Of a stretch of DNA of 7,026 nucleotides, positions 1 to 5,909 are shown in pieces; positions within the stretch are counted from its first letter, which is position 1; each line of letters opens with the position of its first letter. Location: the NCBI GenBank assembly GCA_016789485.1, contig JAEURE010000069.1, positions 1 to 7,026 on the forward strand. The letters are read 5' to 3'. The position numbers and the translations under genes are program-made. Source of the DNA: Anaerolineales bacterium. Lineage in GTDB: Bacteria > Chloroflexota > Anaerolineae > Anaerolineales > Villigracilaceae. The notes beneath the pieces are model-generated. The model saw only the letters and a program-made list of their open reading frames with translations. It was not told where the DNA came from and did no database searches.

Positions 1-324
1 TTTATGCATTTCAACATTGGCGCGTAATTGTGCGTGATGATTTGCCGGTTCGATGTGTAAAAAACCTGTGCGGCGGAATCCACACTCGCCGCCTACACGT
101 TCGCTCCAGTTGCGGAAATATTGGAAACTTTCCCAGGCCAAACGAGACTCAGCTTCCAGGTCATAATGCATGCGTACCAGTCCGCTGGAACTCCCGGTGG
201 CGCCAAATGCCACTTGTTTGCGTTCCAAAATGACAGGCTTGAGCCCGCGTTCTGCAAGGTGGAAGGCAATGCTGGTGCCAATAACACCTGCACCGATGAT
301 GATGGCGTCGAAATTTTGAGCCAT
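1..324 (-). CDS. FAD-dependent oxidoreductase (DAO family), N-terminal 108 codons, 3' end outside window
   Basis: This is the N-terminal part of a flavoprotein that runs off the window at base 1. It begins MAQNFDAIIIGAGVIGTSIA. The dinucleotide-binding fold is plain: a beta strand, then GAGVIG (residues 11-16, the GxGxxG loop), a helix, and a second strand ending in an acidic residue (VILE, E34) that would hold the FAD ribose. Next comes GATGSSSGLVR, the conserved stretch found after the first beta-alpha-beta unit in the D-amino-acid oxidase / sarcosine oxidase beta-like family. RRTGFLHIE near residue 90 also fits that family. Members oxidise amines or N-methyl amino acids; the substrate here cannot be told. 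The ATG shares one base with the TAA stop of the GAF gene (TAATG), and an AAGGGA stretch 12 bases upstream could serve as ribosome binding site, so translation is probably coupled to the GAF gene. Family call is firm, substrate unknown. Confidence 0.88.
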   Translation of the reverse strand, partial: MAQNFDAIIIGAGVIGTSIAFHLAERGLKPVILERKQVAFGATGSSSGLVRMHYDLEAESRLAWESFQYFRNWSERVGGECGFRRTGFLHIEPANHHAQLRANVEMHK

Positions 325-1223
325 TATTTTTTGTCATCCCTTGAACGCATTTGTTGAGCCTTGTCTTTTAATTCCTTGAAATAACTTGTGTCTGTAATTT
401 CCGCCACCTGTCGGGCACGGCGCGATTGGTCAATTTCAATTTTGAGTTGGGCGATCTCCTGTCGCAGAGACGCTTCGCGGACGTACCCGTCCAATGCGGC
501 AGTGGCGAGTAATACCAGGGCTTCCAGCACATCGTCATCGGTAAATGGAACGATCTCACCGCTTTTTGGGTCTTTTGCGTTGATCAATTGCAAGACGCCG
601 ATCACATTGCCTTCCTTGTTTTGTAATGGAATGGTGAGGAAGGATTTGGAGTGGTATTTTGTGCGCGCATCAAAAGATTTTGTTCCAGAGAAATCAAATC
701 CGTCGGCTTGATACGCATCGGCGATATTGATGCGGTTGTGAGTTAAAGCAGCATGCGAAGCCACGTTGGCGCGGTTCTCGCTTCCATCCGCGTTGTGCAA
801 TCGTACAGGATAGAAGGGAATCTCGTTTTTACTGGTTCCACCCATCTCCAAATTTAGGGAGGTGTTCCGCAGGATCACAAATTTGAGTTCATCTTTTTCC
901 GCTAAATAAAGGGTACCGGCATCCGCATTTGTCACTGCCTGTGCTTCGATCACAAGAGTTTCAAGCAGCCGGTTGAAGTCCTTTTCTGCAGAGAGAGCAA
1001 CGCCGATGGGAATTACTTTTCGTAAAAGCCGCAATTGGTTATCGCGAAAGGTGACACTGCGTGCCATTGCATCGAGCATACGCGCCAACTGCCCAAGATC
1101 CCCCGAATCCTTGGCGATGTCACTCAACAAGTCGGCAGTATATTCGCCGGTTTCCACTGCCTTAATGGCATGAATGATCCGTTTTAGTGGGGAGGAGGCG
1201 CTAACCACAGTAAGATTCGACAT
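324..1223 (-). CDS. GAF-domain signalling protein with N-terminal HAMP-like segment and C-terminal coiled coil
   Basis: A 299-residue protein without signal peptide or membrane helix, so probably cytoplasmic. Residues about 13-66 resemble a HAMP linker (GEYTADLLSDI, then GDLGQLARMLDAMARSV), although HAMP domains normally follow a membrane helix. Residues about 85-246 form a GAF domain of the phosphodiesterase/cyclase-like type: AGTLYLAEKDELKF, then SFLTIPLQNKEGNVIGVLQL, and FTDDDVLEAL before the last helix. The final 50 residues are charged and heptad-like, with no kinase, cyclase, phosphatase or HD-GYP output domain. It is therefore likely a ligand sensor or adaptor that acts through dimerisation with a partner. 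The ligand is unknown. The start is ATG with AGGA seven bases upstream. It leads a minus-strand operon, with the FAD oxidoreductase coupled at its stop codon. The GAF call is firm; the HAMP call is moderate. Confidence 0.85.
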   Translation of the reverse strand: MSNLTVVSASSPLKRIIHAIKAVETGEYTADLLSDIAKDSGDLGQLARMLDAMARSVTFRDNQLRLLRKVIPIGVALSAEKDFNRLLETLVIEAQAVTNADAGTLYLAEKDELKFVILRNTSLNLEMGGTSKNEIPFYPVRLHNADGSENRANVASHAALTHNRINIADAYQADGFDFSGTKSFDARTKYHSKSFLTIPLQNKEGNVIGVLQLINAKDPKSGEIVPFTDDDVLEALVLLATAALDGYVREASLRQEIAQLKIEIDQSRRARQVAEITDTSYFKELKDKAQQMRSRDDKK

Positions 1224-1242
1224 GTTAATATCCTGTCTTAAA

Positions 1243-1248
1243 AGTATA
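1243..1248 (-). promoter_or_regulatory. Candidate -10 box for the GAF/oxidoreductase operon
   Basis: On the minus strand TATACT lies 19 bases before the GAF ATG, placing a start of transcription near 1236 and leaving a leader of about 13 bases that still contains the AGGA ribosome binding site. No good -35 box stands at 16-18 bases; the nearest resemblance (TTGCCG, minus strand of 1270-1275) is 21 bases away. The box sits in a 74-bp divergent region shared with nadD, so a promoter is expected here. The exact box is tentative. Confidence 0.4.
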
Positions 1249-1285
1249 CCACTTGAAAATCCGTTCGCTCGGCAAAACTTTGGGA

Positions 1286-1291
1286 TATACT
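1286..1291 (+). promoter_or_regulatory. Candidate -10 box for nadD, implying a leaderless mRNA
   Basis: TATACT ends six bases before the nadD ATG, so the expected first transcribed base is the A of the start codon at 1298. No purine-rich ribosome binding site lies between them (only ACCCGC), which agrees with leaderless translation. The -35 region is weak (TTCGCT at 1264-1269, spacing 16). The -10 match is good; the leaderless reading is inference. Confidence 0.5.
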
Positions 1292-1297
1292 ACCCGC

Positions 1298-1909
1298 ATG
1301 CCACGAGAAAAAATTGGATACTTTGGCGGCACATTTGACCCGCCGCACATTGGTCATCTGGCTCTTGCCAGTGAAGCTGCATATCAGTTTGGACTTTCCC
1401 GCCTGTATTGGGGACTTACTCCCGATCCTCCACACAAGCAGGAACAAGTCATAACACCGCTTGTCCATCGTCTGGAGATGCTTAAATTGATGTGCGCTGA
1501 AAATCCTTTGTTTGAAATCTCCCGTCTTGAGATCAATCGTCCCGGCCCGCATTACACCATTGACACGATCCAACTTCTGTCCCGGCAGGCAGGGGATGCG
1601 GATATCGTTCTTTTGATCGGCGACGATTCCCTGTTGGATCTGCAAACCTGGCGCAGCTATGCGGACCTGATAACTGCTGTTTCCAAAATCGGCGTGATGC
1701 GCCGCTTCGGCAGTCCCTTCAACTACTCAGCCTTGTATGAAAAAACCCCCGGGCTGGAGGAGAAAGTTGATTTTATTGATGCCCTGGTCCAAACGATCTC
1801 CTCGCGAGAAATCCGCCAGAGAGTTAAAGATGGAGGCGTATATCGTTGCTATACGCTGCCGTCCGTTGCCAGCTACATCGAAGAACACAATCTGTATCGT
1901 GGAAAATAA
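1298..1909 (+). CDS. nadD: Nicotinate-nucleotide adenylyltransferase
   Basis: NadD joins ATP and nicotinate mononucleotide to give nicotinate adenine dinucleotide, the step before NAD synthetase in cytoplasmic NAD biosynthesis. The 203-residue product has the usual length. Its N-terminus carries the nucleotidyltransferase signature GGTFDPPHIGH (residues 10-20; HIGH at 17-20 binds the triphosphate). The second motif, ISSREIR (167-173), is the expected SSxxIR element near the C-terminus. LLIGDDSLLDLQTWRSY in the middle matches the conserved GxD...WxxY region of the family. The first ATG after the -10 box was chosen; an in-frame TTG at 1253 would add 15 residues (to MKIRSLGK...) lying before the usual first strand, and has no family support. 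The MFS gene follows after eight bases, probably on the same transcript. The call is firm. Confidence 0.95.
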   Translation: MPREKIGYFGGTFDPPHIGHLALASEAAYQFGLSRLYWGLTPDPPHKQEQVITPLVHRLEMLKLMCAENPLFEISRLEINRPGPHYTIDTIQLLSRQAGDADIVLLIGDDSLLDLQTWRSYADLITAVSKIGVMRRFGSPFNYSALYEKTPGLEEKVDFIDALVQTISSREIRQRVKDGGVYRCYTLPSVASYIEEHNLYRGK

Positions 1910-1917
1910 AAGACTGC

Positions 1918-3078
1918 ATGTCCATATTTCTTGATTCCATCTTTTCGTCCATTGCCCTCAGCCACTTCATGGTGGATACTTTCAATGCCAGCCGTCCCGT
2001 CCTGTTAACCTACCTTGGTCTGAGTGAATGGGAGATTGCCCTCTTCTCCACAATTTATATATGGACCTCTGCTCTTACCCAGCCGTTCTTCGGCTGGGTT
2101 TCTGATCGTACTGGTCCGCGCTGGCTCGCGGCAGGCGGCGTGTTGTGGATGACAGTTTTCTATTCCGCTGCCTTGTTAATTCCCGGTAAAGTCGGCTTGG
2201 CTTGCTTGATCATCGCTGCATTAGGATCATCCTCCTTTCATCCTGTTGGCGCCGTTCAAGCCACTTTGCGCGGACGTGACCTGTTGAAAGGGCGCGAAAC
2301 GACAGCCACATCCCTCTTTTTCATGGCGGGACAGTTGGGTCATTTTATTGGACCTATTGTTACCGGCCTCATTCTCGCTTCTTACAAAATCCCGGGCATG
2401 TTCATTGTGCCGATCGTTTCGATTCCAATTGGTTTTACTTTGCTTAATCAATTGCGGGCCAATCATCCGCATCCAAAACCTTCCCAATCCACACATGTCA
2501 ATCGTGCGCAGGCGGGGCTGACATTTATTGTCGTGCTGGCATTGGTGGCTGCCATGCAATCCTGGGCGCAGGCGAATATGGTTAACCTCATCCCGAAATA
2601 CATCAAGGACTTGGGGCAGGGTGCAACTATTTATGGAAGTATGGCTGGACTGTTTATGGGCGGTTCGGCATTGGGGAATGTGTTTGGCGGTCATCTCGGA
2701 GATCGATATCCGAAACGATTTGTTGCAGCGGGCGTTTTATTTTTTGCAGCCTTCCCGATCTACCTTGTCAGTTTGATTGGATGGTCGTGGTGGTTGTATC
2801 TGCTTGTTCCTTTGGCGGGCGCGTTGACCGGGGCCGTGCACAGTATCATGGTGGTCTTTGCCCAGCGTATCATTCCCGGTGGAATGGCGCTCGCTTCCGG
2901 GCTGGCTTTGGGATTTATCTTTTCTTCGGGAGCATTGGGGCTGCTTTACACCGGTCATCTGGCTGAGATGTACGGTTTCCCCTTCGTGTTGACATTAACC
3001 ACAGGCATGGTTTTAGTTGCCTCGCCATTGGCGTTGTTTTTGAAAGAGCCGAAACCGCTCCCTGTCTCTGCCGAATAA
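1918..3078 (+). CDS. MFS transporter, fosmidomycin-resistance (FSR)-like
   Basis: A 386-residue integral membrane protein of the major facilitator superfamily, with about twelve hydrophobic segments in two halves joined by a polar loop at about 180-198 (rich in H, P, S). The MFS loop motif occurs twice: GWVSDRTGPRW (59-69) between helices 2 and 3, and GGHLGDRYPKR (257-267) at the same place in the second half. The N-terminal ALSHFMVDTFNASRPVLL (H16, D20) and ALGSSSFHPVGA (101-112) resemble the fosmidomycin-resistance branch, whose members are proton-driven exporters. The substrate here is unknown; the Fsr resemblance does not prove drug export. The ATG at 1918 is preferred because in-frame sequence further upstream (from 1846) overlaps nadD and is not membrane-like. 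The ribosome binding site is poor (GGAAAA, about 11 bases upstream), so translation may depend on nadD, eight bases before. A hairpin terminator begins at the base after the stop. Confidence 0.9.
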   Translation: MSIFLDSIFSSIALSHFMVDTFNASRPVLLTYLGLSEWEIALFSTIYIWTSALTQPFFGWVSDRTGPRWLAAGGVLWMTVFYSAALLIPGKVGLACLIIAALGSSSFHPVGAVQATLRGRDLLKGRETTATSLFFMAGQLGHFIGPIVTGLILASYKIPGMFIVPIVSIPIGFTLLNQLRANHPHPKPSQSTHVNRAQAGLTFIVVLALVAAMQSWAQANMVNLIPKYIKDLGQGATIYGSMAGLFMGGSALGNVFGGHLGDRYPKRFVAAGVLFFAAFPIYLVSLIGWSWWLYLLVPLAGALTGAVHSIMVVFAQRIIPGGMALASGLALGFIFSSGALGLLYTGHLAEMYGFPFVLTLTTGMVLVASPLALFLKEPKPLPVSAE

Positions 3079-3109
3079 AAAGAGGCTGCTCGATCCGAGC
3101 GGCCTCTTT
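3079..3109. terminator. Bidirectional hairpin terminator between converging genes
   Basis: AAAGAGGCTGCTCG (3079-3092), loop ATC, then CGAGCGGCCTCTTT (3096-3109) gives a 14-bp stem with a single G-T/U wobble position. It begins directly after the MFS stop. On the plus strand it is followed by a broken pyrimidine run (CTTCTTTC). On the minus strand it ends in TTTTTATT, a better U tract, 28 bases after the hydrolase stop. It probably ends both transcripts. Confidence 0.88.
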
Positions 3110-3136
3110 CTTCTTTCGACCTTCCTTACATCACAT

Positions 3137-4246
3137 CTACGCATCCAGGTGATATGTATGATAAATGTTTTGACAGGGATTGCCCCAGGCAATATGCATT
3201 TCGCGCGAGGTTAGGTCAATGACAAGGGCATTGATGGTCTTTTCACGGTCCAATGGATCTGCACCTGCAATATTATGGTTGCAAATGGAATTTGGAACAT
3301 TGACATGATCCTTCTGTATGGCTTGCAGGCTTTTGATGCTGTGCTGCTCTGTTTGGCGGAGCAGTCGTGAGGCGCGGAAGTAGCGCACACGCGAGGAGAT
3401 TAATTCTTCAGGGTCTTTTTCGACCTGCTTCATTTGCGGGTCAATGTAGTGGTTTGTGTGTACCATATATCCGTCATGAGCGTGCAGGATCTCGAATTTA
3501 CGTGCCGAGACCTCTATGGAATATATTTCGCCGCTTTCGTGAATGAGAAGATGGTTATAGCCTGCTGCGCGGTGTTGAACGAGGGTGCGGCCGATCGCAC
3601 CGGAGATGCGTTTTGAGGAGAGAACAGCCCGGGCAACAACGAGGCGCGGGATTCCAATGCGCGAGTCGGCTGGGTACACGGAGTCAATGAGCTGGGCAAT
3701 GCCATAAGCATTGAATCCGACATTGGGCAACAACCCGCCATAGGTCATGGCAAGAAACGGTGGTTCCTTGTCAGGCTTGGCAGAAATAACGAATACATCT
3801 CCTTCATCTTCAGGAATCCAATCTTCGTTATGAGCTGCGAGCACGTGCCCGTCGGCGGTGCGTTCTTCATTGACTGCCATGCTGGTACAGCGGGTAAGGT
3901 GCAGGGCGTCGGTGGTGACAGCTTCCATTGCATTGAGCACCATGATGTCATCAAATGGGATGTTTGAGCCTTTGGCAATGCCGCGCATTTCATCCACATA
4001 TTGAGGGTAACGTTCCTCGGCAAATGGCAGATATTTTCGAGCTTGAATCTTTGCGCCTTCCCAAGTCAATTCAAGGGTGTTGTAGGCTGCGTCAATGAGA
4101 ATGCGCGCGTTGGCGACACTATGCTGCACTTGGGCGCGGGCAGCTTCGCCGATCTGACTCCCCATCTCCAGGTGCGTACCGGAAACTTCAATTAGGGGCG
4201 GGGGGGTATCGTGAACAGGGGTATTTGGGATTTCGTGCTTGAACAT
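3137..4246 (-). CDS. C45-family Ntn hydrolase (acyl-CoA:6-aminopenicillanate acyltransferase-like)
   Basis: A 369-residue protein of the peptidase C45 / AAT family, N-terminal-nucleophile enzymes that cleave or transfer amide-linked acyl groups. The key block is RCTSMAV (Cys120 is the predicted nucleophile), followed by DGHVLAAHNEDW (132-143), whose N-x-D-W element is the family signature. HTNHY (263-267) matches the conserved T-N-H segment that contributes to the active site. The first 119 residues correspond to the propeptide-like region that C45 enzymes remove by self-cleavage before the Cys. No signal peptide or membrane helix is visible, so it is probably cytoplasmic. The substrate cannot be told: no penicillin pathway genes are near, and bacterial members are generally uncharacterised amidases. 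The start is well supported: GGAGG at 4251-4255, four bases before ATG. It seems to be a single gene with its own promoter at 4295-4303 and a terminator at 3079-3109. Confidence 0.85.
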   Translation of the reverse strand: MFKHEIPNTPVHDTPPPLIEVSGTHLEMGSQIGEAARAQVQHSVANARILIDAAYNTLELTWEGAKIQARKYLPFAEERYPQYVDEMRGIAKGSNIPFDDIMVLNAMEAVTTDALHLTRCTSMAVNEERTADGHVLAAHNEDWIPEDEGDVFVISAKPDKEPPFLAMTYGGLLPNVGFNAYGIAQLIDSVYPADSRIGIPRLVVARAVLSSKRISGAIGRTLVQHRAAGYNHLLIHESGEIYSIEVSARKFEILHAHDGYMVHTNHYIDPQMKQVEKDPEELISSRVRYFRASRLLRQTEQHSIKSLQAIQKDHVNVPNSICNHNIAGADPLDREKTINALVIDLTSREMHIAWGNPCQNIYHTYHLDA

Positions 4247-4265
4247 GCTTCCTCCAGAAATAAAA

Positions 4266-4290
4266 CCGCCTCGGATTTTCTCCGAGGCGG
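4266..4290 (-). terminator. Rho-independent terminator of the sigma/solenoid operon, also in the C45 gene leader
   Basis: CCGCCTCGGA, a five-base loop, then TCCGAGGCGG form a perfect 10-bp GC-rich stem. Read on the minus strand it is followed at once by TTTTATTT, a typical U tract. It lies 30 bases after the stop of the solenoid gene, and its U tract ends just before the ribosome binding site of the C45 gene. The predicted C45 promoter is upstream of it, so this hairpin would also be at the 5' end of that mRNA. Confidence 0.88.
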
Positions 4291-4294
4291 GGGG

Positions 4295-4303
4295 ATTATA
4301 TCA
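4295..4303 (-). promoter_or_regulatory. Extended -10 promoter for the C45 hydrolase gene
   Basis: The minus strand reads TGATATAAT: a perfect TATAAT (4300-4295) preceded by the TGn extension. No clear -35 box is present, which extended -10 promoters tolerate. Transcription would start near G4288, at the base of the hairpin at 4266-4290, giving a leader of about 42 bases made of hairpin, U-rich stretch and GGAGG site. It lies in the 74-bp gap between the solenoid stop and the C45 start. Confidence 0.6.
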
Positions 4304-4320
4304 CGGGAGGTTATTCTTCA

Positions 4321-5382
4321 TTACGAAGTGGGCGGGACTTCAACAACTTGTTGAGAGACCGTCCCTCCGGGTGCATTGCGCGTGCCGAACCAGGTCATTG
4401 CCACGCCGCCAAGCGCCACAAGCGTGACCAGGAAGGAGGGCAGCCAGCCCACGCAGGGGATGAGGCTGATAAGACCTGTCACCAATACGAGCAGGAAAGT
4501 GCCAAAGCCGGTGGAAAGAACGGGTGCCCAAATCTGATTAATAGCTTTTGTGAAGCGGTCACCGACTTCCTGACCCAATGCCACCATACCGAACAGCCAT
4601 GCCAGCGGGGCGATCAATGCCACGATCAGCGCAATCGGAATGAGGATGATGGTAATTGCCAAAATAAATATTGCGACAGGCACAGCAATGAATACGAGGA
4701 ATCCATAACCGCCGGCAATAAAGGGTTGACGTACCATCGCGTTCCCGGCCCGTTCCAATTGTGGCTGCAGAAAGAGGGTCAACAACATGCCAACCAATGC
4801 CACTAAAATTGCCTGCCCAACTTTGCTGCCTACACTCCAAAACGGATTGATATTTACATCCACATTGGGTGTTTCTGGAACGCCGGGTACATTGGGAACG
4901 TTCGGTACGTTCGGTACATCAGGAACATCAATGACTGGCGGGGCATTATTCGTAATATTGCCATTCACTTCTGCGCCGGGTTTCTTTTCCACGTTGCCGC
5001 CGATGGTGGAAATATCTCCATTGACCACGGCTGTTTCCGAGAGCAAAGCCTGACCGCCGATGATGACAATGTCACCTTCGATGGTTCCAGAAATGGTCAG
5101 GTTCCCGCCGATCAAGGCAACATCTCCGTTGGTATCTCCCAACAGGGAAAGGTTTCCTCCGATCAAGGCGACATCTCCATTAATGGTGGAGTCTTTTTCA
5201 ATGCTCACGTTTCCACCGAAGACGGCAAGGCTGCCGTTTAACTCATCTCCGCTTTCCAGCGTATAGTTCTGCCCGAATAGGACAACATCACCGCCCGGGC
5301 TTTGAGCGAATACAGTGCTGGTTGGCAAAAGCAATAATGCCAGCAAAAGGATGATGCGAACCAGATTTGATTTTATTTTCAT
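4321..5382 (-). CDS. Exported bactofilin-like beta-solenoid protein with membrane domain
   Basis: A 353-residue protein. Residues 1-26 look like a signal peptide (KIK, a leucine-rich core, cleavage after TVFA). Residues 30-143 contain seven repeats built on N-G-D-V-A-L-I-G-G-N-L, with the conserved Gly at 31, 50, 69, 86, 103, 122 and 141; this is a polymer-forming (bactofilin-like) right-handed beta-solenoid pattern. Residues 153-173 are a Val-Pro-Asn linker. The rest (about 188-335) is hydrophobic, with four or five membrane helices, and ends in a polar tail. The solenoid is thus predicted outside the membrane, anchored by the C-terminal half, whereas classical bactofilins are cytoplasmic. 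ATG at 5382 overlaps the anti-sigma stop (ATGA), and the signal peptide begins there, so in-frame sequence further upstream is not used. It is last in the ECF operon and is probably its output or sensing partner. Function unproven. Confidence 0.8.
   Translation of the reverse strand: MKIKSNLVRIILLLALLLLPTSTVFAQSPGGDVVLFGQNYTLESGDELNGSLAVFGGNVSIEKDSTINGDVALIGGNLSLLGDTNGDVALIGGNLTISGTIEGDIVIIGGQALLSETAVVNGDISTIGGNVEKKPGAEVNGNITNNAPPVIDVPDVPNVPNVPNVPGVPETPNVDVNINPFWSVGSKVGQAILVALVGMLLTLFLQPQLERAGNAMVRQPFIAGGYGFLVFIAVPVAIFILAITIILIPIALIVALIAPLAWLFGMVALGQEVGDRFTKAINQIWAPVLSTGFGTFLLVLVTGLISLIPCVGWLPSFLVTLVALGGVAMTWFGTRNAPGGTVSQQVVEVPPTS
4876..4926 (-). repeat. Val-Pro-x tandem repeat linker in the solenoid protein
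   Basis: Residues 153-169 read VPDVPNVPNVPNVPGVP, a three-residue period encoded by 9-bp units; GTACCGAAC occurs twice in tandem and later units diverge. It forms an extended, probably stiff spacer between the solenoid and the membrane part. Such short tandem units can gain or lose copies. Confidence 0.75.
4954..5295 (-). repeat. Seven solenoid rungs encoded in tandem (57- and 51-bp periods)
   Basis: Codons 30-143 encode seven copies of a GD-hydrophobic-x-hydrophobic-x-G-G-N unit. Spacings between conserved glycines are 19, 19, 17, 17, 19 and 19 residues. The third and fourth copies (5149-5181 and 5098-5130) have the same 11 residues NGDVALIGGNL and match at 28 of 33 bases; all five differences are synonymous third positions, which suggests an old duplication held by selection on the protein. 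Confidence 0.75.
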
Positions 5383-5909
5383 ACAGTTACTCCTTGCGGC
5401 TTGCGTGCAAACCGCCAGATGGATACTATCCAAATTAACCCCAGGCCGCCCAGTGAAGAGAGAAAAACCATCAGCGCATACGGCGGAATGAATGCCGGCA
5501 TCATGCGTGTTAATACTTTCAACGCTTCGGCAAACGCCTGAAGGGACGTGAACATAAACAGAAGATAGCCGACTCCCGCTGTGAGCCATTCTATGGGTGC
5601 GGCGATGAACGCATAGACAATAGGAGCGGTGAACCAACTGAGCAGTCCCACCCCGCTCGCGATCAACACGATCAGGCCCCACAACCTTCGGCGGCGTTCG
5701 GCTACTTTTTGTGCAGCGAACCGTTGCTGGAAGCGCAGCGTGAACCCTGCTGCAGGGGAGGCAATTTTCGCAGAACGCAGAGCAAGACCGGTCTCAGCCA
5801 GAGCCGAGCAGGTTCTGCAATCCCGCAGATGCGAGTCAAGTTCACGCTTCTCGGTTGCGCTCAAATATTTATCGTCCAACAGCCAGGTTTCAAAAGGCTG
5901 GTGATTCAT
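5379..5909 (-). CDS. Membrane anti-sigma factor with zinc-finger (ZAS / zf-HC2) domain
   Basis: A 176-residue partner of the adjacent ECF sigma factor. The N-terminus has the zinc-binding anti-sigma motif HLRDCRTC (H27, C31, C34), with H3 at the right distance to be the fourth ligand. This domain clamps the sigma factor in the cytoplasm. Residues 51-64 (SPAAGFTLRFQQRF) match the Pro-Gly-Phe-x-x-Arg stretch that often follows in anti-sigma proteins. After RRRR (72-75) come hydrophobic segments at about 77-96, 106-122 and 143-165, then RFARK. Unlike the common single-helix form, almost nothing is left to make an extracytoplasmic sensor domain. Start: ATG at 5909 with AGGAG five bases upstream, inside the sigma gene (20-bp overlap). 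In-frame sequence back to 5984 lies deeper in the sigma gene and is not needed. The solenoid gene overlaps its stop by 4 bp. Function is well supported; the signal sensed is unknown. Confidence 0.87.
   Translation of the reverse strand: MNHQPFETWLLDDKYLSATEKRELDSHLRDCRTCSALAETGLALRSAKIASPAAGFTLRFQQRFAAQKVAERRRRLWGLIVLIASGVGLLSWFTAPIVYAFIAAPIEWLTAGVGYLLFMFTSLQAFAEALKVLTRMMPAFIPPYALMVFLSSLGGLGLIWIVSIWRFARKPQGVTV

Noticed and set aside
388..711. Open frame of 107 codons on the plus strand
   Set aside because: It lies wholly opposite the GAF gene, and its translation (rich in Ser/Arg) resembles no family and has no ribosome binding site.
1846..1917. Upstream in-frame start for the MFS transporter
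   Set aside because: It lies inside nadD and adds polar, non-family sequence; the first helix follows the ATG at 1918.
4348..4806. Open frame of 152 codons on the plus strand
   Set aside because: It is antisense to the membrane part of the solenoid gene; the His/Gln/Asn-rich product is what the reverse of hydrophobic codons gives.
5383..5682. In-frame upstream extension of the solenoid gene
   Set aside because: It overlaps the anti-sigma gene by about 300 bp, while a signal peptide starts at the ATG at 5382 that overlaps the anti-sigma stop.
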